From contig JAITWU010000282.1 of assembly GCA_031285115.1 (NCBI GenBank), forward strand, positions 1 through 8,671: DNA of 8,671 bases, written 5' to 3'. The notes below the pieces were generated by a model, which saw only the letters and a list, made by a program, of their open reading frames with translations, ran no database searches and was not told the origin of the DNA. This DNA is from Azonexus sp. (GTDB lineage Bacteria; Pseudomonadota; Gammaproteobacteria; Burkholderiales; Rhodocyclaceae). The translations under genes and the position numbers were made by a program. Of the stretch, positions 1 to 8,671 are shown piece by piece (position 1 is the first letter of the stretch; each line of letters starts with the position of its first letter).

Positions 1-117
1 GGTCCCCCTCCCCATTGCTTCGCAACGGGGAGGATCTTGGAGCTACCGTGGTTTTCGATCCTCCCTATTGGCGCAGCCAATGGGGAGGGGGACCACGCGC
101 AGCGTGGTGGAGGGGTC
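1..117. repeat. Nested inverted-repeat element, likely a dispersed intergenic repeat
   Basis: Bases 1-17 and 78-94 are a perfect 17-bp inverted repeat (GGTCCCCCTCCCCATTG and its complement). Inside it lie two hairpins: 7-33 (7 bp, one mismatch, then 4 bp, loop TTC) and 60-88 (13 bp with one G-U pair, loop GCA). A third perfect 6-bp hairpin, CCACGC-GCA-GCGTGG, follows at 93-107. GGTCCCC...GGGGACC blocks like this are familiar as dispersed non-coding repeats between genes of high-GC proteobacteria. It starts at the first base of the window, so the left end may be missing. It could act as a transcript-end or mRNA-stabilising structure for an upstream gene, but no T-run follows any stem. No coding potential is seen. 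Confidence 0.75.
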
Positions 118-312
118 AATGGGGTGCAGATAACCAATTTACGGACAGGTTCTTGATCGCCGGTTCTGTAAATCATTGAGCGTTAAAGAATTTTGATGCT
201 CCGGTCCTGTTTTCAAGCGTCGTTCACACTTTGTTCATCGACTTTTTGGTTAAATTAAGGATTTGTTAACCCGTTTGGGCGACAATCCAAAAAATTTTGG
301 CGGCTCCGGCAC
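118..312 (+). promoter_or_regulatory. Upstream region of the efflux operon
   Basis: This gene-free stretch is clearly AT-richer than its surroundings and must hold the promoter of the four-gene operon, because no other gap exists until 6018. No strong sigma-70 match is visible. A weak candidate is TTGTTC (231-236) with ATTAAG (254-259), 17 bp apart. Possible regulator sites are a GTTCA direct repeat at 222 and 233, 11 bp start to start as OmpR-family response regulators often use; a dyad GGTTAA-N12-TTAACC (248-253 and 266-271); and CCAAAA-AA-TTTTGG (287-300), just before the start codon. No regulator gene lies in the window. Each site alone is weak. Confidence 0.35.
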
Positions 313-1392
313 ATGAAGAAATCCATTCCCCTTTTTCTCGCCACGCTTTTGCTGGCTCATGGCAGCTTCGCGGACGCCGCGCTGTTTGTCGATTTGTCAG
401 AGGCGCAGCGTCAGGGATTGGGGGTGGAAACACAGGCGGTTACCGCCGCCACCATCGGCAACGAGCGTTTTCCGGCGCGGGTGGTGGTGCCGCCAGCGCA
501 GATGCGGATTGTCGCGGCGCCCGTGGCCGGGCGGCTGGAAATGCTGGCGGTCGTCCCTGGCGACACGGTCACGCAGGGCCAGGTGCTCGCCCGCCTGAGC
601 AGCCCGCAGGCGCTCCAGTTGGAGCGCGATGTGCAGCAGGCAAGGGCGCAGGCAACTTTGTGGCGGCAGAATCTGCGGCGCGATGAGCAGCTTTTCAGCG
701 AAGGTTTGATTGCCGAATCGCGCTTGCAGGCGACGCGGGCCGCCGCCGAGCAGGCGTTCGCCCAGGAAGCGGAAAGGCAGCGCGGGCTGCAACTGGTTGG
801 CGGCAGCGGCGGCAAGGCGGGCGAGGCGCTGCCGCTGACTTCGCCGATTACCGGCGTGATTCTCGAAAAGGGGGCGCAACTTGGCCAGCGGGTCGAAGAG
901 AGCGCAATCATCTACCGGGTCGCCAGTCTGTCGCCGCTGTGGGTCGAAATCCAGGCGCCGCTGACCATTGCCTCGGCCTTGCGCCGCGACATGCAGCTTC
1001 TGGTCGTGGCCCCGTCCTTGCGCGGCAAGCTGGTGAGCATCGGGCGGCTGGTCGATCCACTCAGCCAGACGGTGCTGGTGCGCGGCCAGATCGACGCTGG
1101 CGCGGAATCGCTGACGCCCGGCCAGATGCTCGAAGTCGAACTCGATGGTCATCTCAGCCACGGCATTCAGATGCCGGTTGCCGCCGTCATCCGCCACGGC
1201 GGCAAGGCGCTGGTTTTTGTCCAGTCGACGACGCCGGGACGCTATGAGGCGCGGGAGATCCGCATCATCGGCCAGGGCGGCGGCGCCATCGAAGTCGAAG
1301 GTTTGCCGCCCGGCGCGCAAGTGGTGGTCAAGGGCGCTTCCAGTCTCAAGGCGCTGCTTGGCGAGGATGGCAAAGACGGCGGAACCCCGTAA
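313..1392 (+). CDS. Periplasmic adaptor (membrane fusion protein) of a heavy-metal RND efflux system, CzcB/CusB-like
   Basis: This 359-aa protein links the inner-membrane pump to the outer-membrane channel. The start at 313 gives a classical signal peptide (MKKSIPLFLATLLLAHGSFA, cleavage near residues 20-22), which supports this choice although no good Shine-Dalgarno is seen. A first lipoyl half occupies about 66-98 (VAGRLEMLAVVPGDTVTQGQ) and a charged, Ala/Gln-rich alpha-hairpin about 99-165. The second lipoyl half is at about 175-205 (SPITGVILEKGAQLGQRV), the beta-barrel at about 208-280, and the membrane-proximal domain at about 285-345. No lipobox Cys is present. The mature N-terminus has no Met- or His-rich metal-binding stretch as in CusB or long CzcB forms, so metal specificity cannot be read from it. 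The stop codon shares one base with the pump start (TAATG), implying translational coupling. Family call is firm; substrate is not. Confidence 0.9.
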   Translation: MKKSIPLFLATLLLAHGSFADAALFVDLSEAQRQGLGVETQAVTAATIGNERFPARVVVPPAQMRIVAAPVAGRLEMLAVVPGDTVTQGQVLARLSSPQALQLERDVQQARAQATLWRQNLRRDEQLFSEGLIAESRLQATRAAAEQAFAQEAERQRGLQLVGGSGGKAGEALPLTSPITGVILEKGAQLGQRVEESAIIYRVASLSPLWVEIQAPLTIASALRRDMQLLVVAPSLRGKLVSIGRLVDPLSQTVLVRGQIDAGAESLTPGQMLEVELDGHLSHGIQMPVAAVIRHGGKALVFVQSTTPGRYEAREIRIIGQGGGAIEVEGLPPGAQVVVKGASSLKALLGEDGKDGGTP

Positions 1393-4300
1393 TGCTGCAC
1401 CGCTTGATCCGTTTTGCGCTGACCCAGCGCCTGCTCGTACTGGTGTTGACCGTGGCGCTGGCCGGGGCCGGGATTCAGGCTTTTCTCGGTTTGCCGATCG
1501 ACGCTTTTCCCGATGTTTCGACGACGCAAGTCAAAATCATCCTCAAAGCGCCGGGGATGACGCCGGAAGAAGTGGAAATGCGGCTGGTCGTGCCAATCGA
1601 GCAGGAATTGCTCGGCATTCCCAATCAACGCCTGTTGCGCTCGACTTCCAAATACGCGCTGACCGACATTACCCTCGATTTCGAGGACGGCACTGATATT
1701 TACTGGGCGCGCCAGCAGGTTGGCGAGCGTCTGGCCGCCGCCATGGGCAATCTGCCGCCTGGCGTTACCGGCGGCATGGCCCCGATTACCACGCCCCTGG
1801 GCGAAATGTTCATGTTTACGGTCGAAGGCGATTTGCCGCTCGATGAAAAACGCTCCCTCCTCGAATGGGTGATCCGTCCGCAGTTGCGGACTTTGCCGGG
1901 GGTTGCCGAAGTCAACAGCCTGGGCGGCATGGTGCGCACCTTTGAAGTGATGCCCAATCCGCAGTTGCTGGCGGCGCGCGGCCTGTCGCTGGGCGCGCTG
2001 GAAGAGGCGCTCTCGGCCAATAACCGCAACGATGGCGCCGGTCGTCTGGCCGATGGCGAAGAAGCCCTGCTGGTGCGCGCCGAAGGGGCGATTGCCACGC
2101 TCGATGACGTGCGCGCCATCGTCATTCAGACCGATGGCGCATCGACCGTGCGCATCGGCGACATTGCCGAGGTGCGCTACGGCGCGCTGACCCGCTATGG
2201 CGCGGTGACGCAAAATGGCCGGGGCGAAACGGTCGAAGGACTGGTGCTCGGCCTGCGCGGGGCCAACGCCCGTTCGGTGGTCGAGAGCGTGAAAAAACGC
2301 CTGGCCGAGATTGCTCCCGCGCTACCCGATGGCGTGCGCATCGAGCCGTTTTATGATCGGGGAACGCTGGTTTCGCGCGCCGTCGGCACGGTTTCCAAGG
2401 CGCTGTATGAGGCCATTGCGCTCGTCGTCCTGCTGTTGCTGGCCTTTCTCGGCAATTTGCGGGCGGCGCTGGTGGTGGCGGTAATGCTGCCGCTGTCGGC
2501 GATGGCGACTTTCATTCTCATGCGTTTTTTCGGGCTGACAGCCAATCTCATGAGTCTGGGCGGTCTGGCTATCGCCATCGGGATGCTGGTCGATGCCGCC
2601 GTGGTCGTGGTCGAAAATATCGAAAGCCAGTTTGCCCACAGCGGCAACAAGCTGCCGCCGCTGCACATGATCTTTCGCGCCGCAAGCGAGGTGGCGACGC
2701 CGGTGGCTTCCGGCATCGCCATCATCATCATCGTCTTTTTGCCCTTGCTCACCTTGCAGGGGCTGGAAGGCAAAATGTTCGCGCCGGTGGCGCTGACCAT
2801 CATCTTTGCGCTGGCCTCATCCCTTTTTCTGTCGCTGACGGTGGTGCCGGTGCTGGCTTCCTACCTGATCAGCCGGACCGGGCACGGCGACCCGTGGCTG
2901 GTGAGAAAACTCGCCGGTTTGTACGAACACGTCCTGCGCCTGGCTCTGGCGCATGGTCGCTTCTGTTTTATCGCAGCGACCTTGGCCTTGATGGCAGCGG
3001 GCGGCGCTTTTCTCCTGCTCGGCAAAAGTTTCATGCCGACGATGGATGAGGGCGACATGATCCTGCAACTGGAAAAGCTGCCGTCGATCGACCTCGGCCA
3101 AAGCATCGCCGTCGACAACCGCATCCAGCAGGCCATTTTGACCAAAGTGCCGGAGATCAAAGCCATCGTCGCCCGCACCGGCTCCGACGAACTCGGCCTC
3201 GACCCGATGGGGCTGAACCAGAGCGACACCTTTCTCGCCCTCCAGCCGCGCGAGACCTGGCGCAATCCCGATCCGGCCTGGTTGAGCGACCAGTTGCGGG
3301 TGGTGATGGAAGATTTTCCCGGCATCGATTATTCCTTCACCCAGCCCATCGAAATGCGCGTTTCCGAAATGCTGACCGGCGTGCGCGGCGATCTGGCGAT
3401 CAAGATTTACGGCCCGGATCTTGGGCAATTGAACCGGCTGGCGGCGGAAATCAAGAAAATTGTCGAAAAAATCCCCGGCGCGGAAGACACGCTGTTCATC
3501 AAAAACGATGGCGTGCAATACCTCAAACTTGCCATCGACCGCCTCGCCGCCGGGCGCAACGGCCTTTCCATCGACGCCGTCCAGAACGACCTGAAGGCGC
3601 TGCTCGAAGGCCGCACGGCGGGCACCGTCATTGAAGCCGGGCGGCGCATTCCGGTCGTTCTGCGCGGCCCGGAAAATCTGCGCGCCTCCCCCGCCGATTT
3701 CCGCGATCTGCGTATCGCGCGGCCTGACGGCGGCAGCGTGCCCTTGTCCGATGTCGCCCATATCGAGCGCGTCGACGGCCCGGTCAAGGTCGACCGCGAA
3801 AATGCCCAACGTTATGTCGTCGTCCAGTCGAACGTCCGTGGCCGCGATCTGGTCGGCTTCGTGGACGAAGCGAAGGAAAAAATCGCGGGCGGCGTCAAGC
3901 TGCCGTCCGGTTATCATCTGGCCTGGGGCGGCCAGTTCGAGAACCAGCAACGCGCCGCCACCCGGCTGATGATCGTGGTTCCCGTGGCGCTGGCGCTGAT
4001 TTTTCTCATCCTCTTTTCCATTTTTGGCTCGGTGCGCCAAGCGTTGCTGATTTTGTCCAACATTCCCTTCGCCCTGGTCGGCGGCATTTTCGCCCTGCTC
4101 CTTGCTGGCGAATATCTCTCGGTGCCAGCTTCGGTCGGCTTTATCGCGCTGCTTGGCATCGCCGTCTTGAATGGCGTCGTCATGGTCAGCTATTTCAATC
4201 AACTGCTGGCCCAGGGGATGCCGATAGCCGAAGTCATCGTCGTTGGCGCGAGAAGGCGCTTGCGGCCAGTCATGATGACGGCTTCAATCGCCACCTTCGG

Positions 4301-4478
4301 CCTCATCCCGATGCTTTTCGCCAGCGGCCCCGGCTCGGAAGTGCAGCGGCCTCTCGCCATCGTCGTCATCGGCGGTCTGGTGACGGCGACGGCGCTGACG
4401 CTGGTGCTGCTGCCAATCCTCTTCCGCCGTTTTGGCCTGCCGCCGAAACGGCCATTCCACGAAGCGACCAATGGATAA
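1392..4478 (+). CDS. Heavy-metal efflux RND pump, CzcA/CusA family
   Basis: A 1028-aa proton-driven inner-membrane transporter of normal HME-RND length, expected to work as a trimer. TM1 is near 13-33, TM2-TM6 about 338-492, TM7 about 525-545 and TM8-TM12 about 860-1010, with two large periplasmic loops between. The hallmark N-terminus LPIDAFPDVSTTQV (34-47) and the TM4 motif AIGMLVDAAVVVVEN (395-409) are present; D401 and E408 are the expected acidic residues. TM4 reads AIG rather than the DFG of CzcA, as in CusA-type pumps. However, aligned by eye, the Cu/Ag-binding Met triad of CusA (M573, M623, M672) is replaced by Q610, E659 and L725, and CusA E939 and K984 by N927 and V960. LDPMGLNQSDTF (603-614) and PIEMRVSEMLTGVR (652-665) resemble divalent-cation pumps. 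Divalent export (Zn, Co, Cd, Ni or similar) is therefore more likely than Cu/Ag, but the exact metal is undetermined. It overlaps the next gene by 8 bases. Confidence 0.93.
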   Translation: MLHRLIRFALTQRLLVLVLTVALAGAGIQAFLGLPIDAFPDVSTTQVKIILKAPGMTPEEVEMRLVVPIEQELLGIPNQRLLRSTSKYALTDITLDFEDGTDIYWARQQVGERLAAAMGNLPPGVTGGMAPITTPLGEMFMFTVEGDLPLDEKRSLLEWVIRPQLRTLPGVAEVNSLGGMVRTFEVMPNPQLLAARGLSLGALEEALSANNRNDGAGRLADGEEALLVRAEGAIATLDDVRAIVIQTDGASTVRIGDIAEVRYGALTRYGAVTQNGRGETVEGLVLGLRGANARSVVESVKKRLAEIAPALPDGVRIEPFYDRGTLVSRAVGTVSKALYEAIALVVLLLLAFLGNLRAALVVAVMLPLSAMATFILMRFFGLTANLMSLGGLAIAIGMLVDAAVVVVENIESQFAHSGNKLPPLHMIFRAASEVATPVASGIAIIIIVFLPLLTLQGLEGKMFAPVALTIIFALASSLFLSLTVVPVLASYLISRTGHGDPWLVRKLAGLYEHVLRLALAHGRFCFIAATLALMAAGGAFLLLGKSFMPTMDEGDMILQLEKLPSIDLGQSIAVDNRIQQAILTKVPEIKAIVARTGSDELGLDPMGLNQSDTFLALQPRETWRNPDPAWLSDQLRVVMEDFPGIDYSFTQPIEMRVSEMLTGVRGDLAIKIYGPDLGQLNRLAAEIKKIVEKIPGAEDTLFIKNDGVQYLKLAIDRLAAGRNGLSIDAVQNDLKALLEGRTAGTVIEAGRRIPVVLRGPENLRASPADFRDLRIARPDGGSVPLSDVAHIERVDGPVKVDRENAQRYVVVQSNVRGRDLVGFVDEAKEKIAGGVKLPSGYHLAWGGQFENQQRAATRLMIVVPVALALIFLILFSIFGSVRQALLILSNIPFALVGGIFALLLAGEYLSVPASVGFIALLGIAVLNGVVMVSYFNQLLAQGMPIAEVIVVGARRRLRPVMMTASIATFGLIPMLFASGPGSEVQRPLAIVVIGGLVTATALTLVLLPILFRRFGLPPKRPFHEATNG

Positions 4479-4770
4479 AGTGCTCGTCACCCTCGTCATG
4501 TCCAAGCGGCTCACCCAGGCTGTCGAAGATTTGCTGCTCTCCTGCGATCTGGTCAGCGGCTTTACCACCAGCAGCGCCGATGGTCACGGCATCACCGTCG
4601 AACTGATCGACACCGGCGAACAGGTCGCCGGTCACGCCGCCCGCACCATCATCCGCATGGTCGGCAGCGAGAGCGACATGCGCGGCGTGCTCGCCATCAT
4701 CAAAGAACAACTGCCGAACGCCAACATGTTTTTCTGGATGACGCCGCTGATCGACATGGGGCATCTATGA
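4471..4770 (+). CDS. DUF3240 family protein, possibly PII-like, coupled to the metal pump
   Basis: A 99-aa protein of unknown function. The start at 4471 (MDKVLVTLVMSK) is chosen because it begins a beta strand typical of the family and gives the short ATGGATAA overlap (8 bases) with the pump; an in-frame ATG at 4432 would add 13 unlike residues (MACRRNGHSTKRP). There is no signal peptide or membrane segment, so it should be cytoplasmic. The pattern looks like a ferredoxin-type fold: strand 2-10, helix 12-24, strands about 27-47, helix about 65-80, strand 84-90 and a C-terminal tail MTPLIDMGHL. As I recall, DUF3240 is grouped with GlnB/PII-like proteins; that is memory, not shown here. Cys25, His39, His55 and His98 could bind metal, but no clear site is visible. 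Its place between pump and outer-membrane factor suggests a role in the efflux system. The last four bases overlap the next start (ATGA). Confidence 0.82.
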   Translation: MDKVLVTLVMSKRLTQAVEDLLLSCDLVSGFTTSSADGHGITVELIDTGEQVAGHAARTIIRMVGSESDMRGVLAIIKEQLPNANMFFWMTPLIDMGHL

Positions 4771-6017
4771 AACGCGCCGCATGGCTCCTTCTGTGCGCCT
4801 GGGCCGCCTGGGCTGGCCTTGCCGCCGCCCAGACCATGCCCGGCCTGCCGTCTGACGATCTGGTCCGGCAAGCCTTGCGGGATCATCCCGGCATTCTCGC
4901 AGCCGAAAGTGAAGTCGAGCAGGAAATCGCCAACCGGGACCGCCTCGAAGCCGGCGAGTACGAATGGAATCTGCGCCTCGGCGGTCAGCAGCGGCGGGTG
5001 CGCGAAGACAATGACCCGATTCATCATTACCGCGAATGGAACGCCACGCTTGAGCGCCCCTTGCGTCTGCCGGGCAAAGCCGCGACCGACAGCGACATCG
5101 GCAACACCGGCATCGCCCGCGCCGAAGCCGCCCGCGACGAAGCCCGACACGAACTGATGCGCGATCTCCTCAAAACCTGGTTCGCCTGGCAGAAGGAAAA
5201 CGCCGCCGCCGACCAATGGGCGGCGCAAGTCAAACTGATCGACAAACAGGCGCAAATGGTCAAGCGGCGCCAGCAACTCGGCGACGCCTCGCGGCTCGAA
5301 ACCATCCAGGCTGAAGCCGCGCTGGCGCAAACCAAGGCGCAATGGATACAAGCCGTCTGGCGTCAGCAGGCCGCCCGCGAAACCTTGCGCCGCCGCTACC
5401 CGGCGCTGGCCGGGGCCGAACCCGCCAATGCCGACGAACCGCAGCTCATCGCTGGCGGCAATGAAGAATGGCAGACCGCCATCGCCGAACACAGCCACCA
5501 GCTCCTCCTCGCCCGGCAAGAGACCCGCCTTGCTCAACTCAATGCGACGCGAGCGCGCCAGAACCGCATCCCCGATCCGAGCATCGGAGTGACTTTTTCG
5601 AGCGAACACAGCGGCGAAGAACACATCGTCGGCGGCTACATCAGTATTCCGCTGCCCGGCGCAGCGCGCAGCGCCGCCGAACGCAGCGCCCAGGCGGCGG
5701 CTGACGCGGCGCGCTACCGGGAAGCGGCGCTGACCCGGCAAATTGCCCTCAACACTGTGACCAAACTCCAGTCAGCGCGCGCCGCCTACGCCACCTGGCA
5801 AGCCAGCCGCTCGGCCACGGCGCAGCTCAAAGAAGCCGCCACCAAAGCCGCCCGCGCCCACCAACTGGGCGAAGGCAGCCTCCACGACTGGCTGTCGGTG
5901 TTGCGTCAGGCCAATGAATCAGAACTCGCCAGCCGCCAAAACCAGTTCGAGACCCTGGAACAGTCGGCGAACCTTATGCTCGACGCCCACCGGATCTGGG
6001 AGTTCGGCTACGAGTAG
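4767..6017 (+). CDS. Outer-membrane factor (TolC-like, CzcC/CusC type) of the metal efflux system
   Basis: A 416-aa member of the outer-membrane efflux protein family, expected to form the trimeric exit duct for the pump. The N-terminus (MKRAAWLLLCAWAAWAGLAAAQ) is a Sec signal peptide with likely cleavage after LAAA, near residue 21. The Cys at residue 10 lies within the hydrophobic core and is not a lipobox, so unlike CusC it is probably not lipidated. Two long helical repeats rich in Ala, Gln, Arg and Glu follow (about 28-210 and 235-410), the usual TolC internal duplication. PDPSIGVTFSSEHS (about 270) and GGYISIPLPG (about 290-300) are typical beta-barrel or turn segments of CzcC relatives. 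The start overlaps the DUF3240 stop by four bases. It is last in the operon, whereas czcCBA and cusCFBA place it first. The family is clear although similarity in this family is low. Confidence 0.9.
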   Translation: MKRAAWLLLCAWAAWAGLAAAQTMPGLPSDDLVRQALRDHPGILAAESEVEQEIANRDRLEAGEYEWNLRLGGQQRRVREDNDPIHHYREWNATLERPLRLPGKAATDSDIGNTGIARAEAARDEARHELMRDLLKTWFAWQKENAAADQWAAQVKLIDKQAQMVKRRQQLGDASRLETIQAEAALAQTKAQWIQAVWRQQAARETLRRRYPALAGAEPANADEPQLIAGGNEEWQTAIAEHSHQLLLARQETRLAQLNATRARQNRIPDPSIGVTFSSEHSGEEHIVGGYISIPLPGAARSAAERSAQAAADAARYREAALTRQIALNTVTKLQSARAAYATWQASRSATAQLKEAATKAARAHQLGEGSLHDWLSVLRQANESELASRQNQFETLEQSANLMLDAHRIWEFGYE

Positions 6018-6019
6018 AG

Positions 6020-6039
6020 CGGCCAGCCATTTTTGGCCG
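6020..6039 (+). terminator. Weak hairpin after the efflux operon
   Basis: CGGCCA (6020-6025) pairs with TGGCCG (6034-6039) around an 8-base loop, three bases after the outer-membrane-factor stop. The T-run lies in the loop rather than after the stem, so this is not a canonical intrinsic terminator. It may be a processing or Rho-assisted end, or chance. Whether transcription reads on into katG cannot be decided from the sequence. Confidence 0.3.
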
Positions 6040-6048
6040 GGGACGCTT

Positions 6049-6065
6049 GATAAATACAAGCTATC
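6049..6065 (+). promoter_or_regulatory. OxyR-like binding site upstream of katG
   Basis: The 17-mer GATAAATACAAGCTATC fits the OxyR pattern GATAG-N7-CTATC in nine of ten arm bases, and contains the LysR-type T-N11-A core. Read outward it is the perfect dyad TTGATA-N9-TATCAA (6047-6052 and 6062-6067). A third TTGATA occurs at 6083-6088, so 6061-6070 and 6080-6089 also form a perfect 10-bp inverted repeat (CTATCAAAAC / GTTTTGATAG). The site is about 95 bases upstream of katG, a classical peroxide-inducible gene. A weak promoter, TTGCTC (6073-6078) with TATGCC (6097-6102), would lie just downstream, where an activator would be expected to work. No OxyR gene is in the window. The adjacent second half-site expected for a tetramer matches poorly. 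Confidence 0.5.
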
Positions 6066-6117
6066 AAAACCATTGCTCTGTTTTGATAGAAACAATTATG
6101 CCGTCGGCTTAACATGA

Positions 6118-8349
<2,232 letters not shown>

Positions 8350-8393
8350 TTCCGTCTCCAATTCAATGCGTTCAGAAATGCGCGCGGTTTTCT

Positions 8394-8430
8394 CCCTCTC
8401 CCTTGATGGGAGAGGGCTGGGGAGAGGGTG
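8394..8430. repeat. GC-rich hairpin repeat, first copy after katG
   Basis: CCCTCTCCC (8394-8402) and GGGAGAGGG (8408-8416) form a perfect 9-bp stem with loop TTGAT, followed by a near copy of the right arm, GGGGAGAGGGTG (8419-8430). This CTCTCCC/GGGAGAGGG block is a familiar dispersed intergenic repeat in proteobacteria; its false translations read like SPQPSPIKGEGE. It starts 45 bases after the katG stop and may protect or end the transcript, but no T-run follows. Confidence 0.7.
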
Positions 8431-8477
8431 TACTGAGCTTGGCGCGAAGCACAGCGGCCCAATCGTCGCTCCCCCGG

Positions 8478-8502
8478 CCCCTCTCCCACGAGGGGAGAGG
8501 GG
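8478..8502. repeat. GC-rich hairpin repeat, second copy after katG
   Basis: CCCCTCTCCC (8478-8487) and GGGAGAGGGG (8493-8502) form a perfect 10-bp stem with a five-base loop. It is related in sequence to the stem at 8394-8416, so the two copies and the 60 bases between them probably form one composite repeat element, whose arms could also pair with each other. No gene is seen here; open frames on the minus strand are repeat translations. Confidence 0.7.
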
Positions 8503-8603
8503 AGGAATGACAACGCTGACTCGCTTCCCGCCGACGCGAGGATAACGAGAACGCCGCCGCAACCCCCGTCCTTCCCGCGCCGACCGGAAACCAGAGCACC
8601 CCC

Positions 8604-8631
8604 AAGCCACGGCCCCGACCGTGGCTTTTTT
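8604..8631 (+). terminator. Strong intrinsic terminator
   Basis: AAGCCACGG (8604-8612) pairs perfectly with CCGTGGCTT (8619-8627) around the loop CCCCGA, and the stem runs into six T residues (8626-8631). Direction is + only; the other strand has no U-run. It lies 255 bases after the katG stop, so it either ends a katG transcript with a long 3' tail or belongs to a short transcript starting after 8350. The 40 bases beyond it to the window end show no gene. Confidence 0.85.
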
Positions 8632-8671
8632 ACGCGCTTTGCACAAACAAGAACAATTCTTGTTTACAAAG

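Noticed and set aside
1..117. CRISPR array or insertion-sequence end at the left edge
   Set aside because: The repeats are inverted and nested, not regularly spaced direct repeats with unique spacers, and no transposase coding sequence is next to them.
297..686. A 129-codon + strand frame starting just before the adaptor gene
   Set aside because: It is an out-of-frame Gly/Ala/Arg-rich shadow. The frame starting at 313 has a signal peptide and all adaptor domains.
2817..4202. A 461-codon minus-strand open frame opposite the pump gene
   Set aside because: It is the codon shadow of the RND pump; its Asp/His/Gln-rich translation resembles no protein family.
4432..4470. A longer start for the DUF3240 gene at 4432
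   Set aside because: The extra 13 residues are Arg-rich translation of the pump's C-terminal codons in another frame. The ATG at 4471 gives the family-like N-terminus and a short overlap.
6061..6089. Perfect 10-bp inverted repeat as an intrinsic terminator of the efflux operon
   Set aside because: The stem is AT-rich and is followed by AAACAATTATG rather than a T-run; an operator role fits better.

Overview
The window is a high-GC (low 60s % by eye) proteobacterial segment. It carries one compact heavy-metal efflux operon followed by a separately controlled catalase-peroxidase gene, both on the + strand. The RND family, the small DUF3240 protein lying between the pump and the outer-membrane gene, and the GC-rich hairpin repeats at both ends suggest a betaproteobacterium, perhaps near Rhodocyclales or Nitrosomonadales. 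That placement is inference; there is no rRNA or marker gene to fix it.

Layout. Positions 1-117 hold a nested inverted-repeat element, probably cut by the window edge. Positions 118-312 are AT-richer and must contain the promoter of the efflux operon. Positions 313-6017 encode four genes that overlap by 1, 8 and 4 bases: a periplasmic adaptor (CzcB/CusB type), an RND pump (CzcA/CusA type), a 99-aa DUF3240 protein and a TolC-like outer-membrane factor (CzcC/CusC type). The gap 6018-6159 carries a short hairpin, an OxyR-like dyad and a strong ribosome-binding site. Positions 6160-8349 encode a full-length KatG with all key catalytic residues. Positions 8350-8671 hold no gene, only two GC-rich hairpin repeats and a strong intrinsic terminator near 8604-8631.

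How the parts work together. Adaptor, pump and outer-membrane factor should form a tripartite channel that exports metal cations from periplasm or cytoplasm to the outside. The pump lacks the three methionines that bind Cu(I)/Ag(I) in CusA, so a divalent cation is the more likely substrate. The DUF3240 protein is translationally coupled to the pump and has no signal peptide; it may be a cytoplasmic, PII-like regulator of the pump. KatG removes hydrogen peroxide and is probably under OxyR. It is a neighbour rather than a member of the efflux operon.

The most interesting item is the DUF3240 gene inside the efflux operon, because its function is unknown. I see no clearly unprecedented system. 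No CRISPR array, tRNA, rRNA, transposase or phage gene was recognised.
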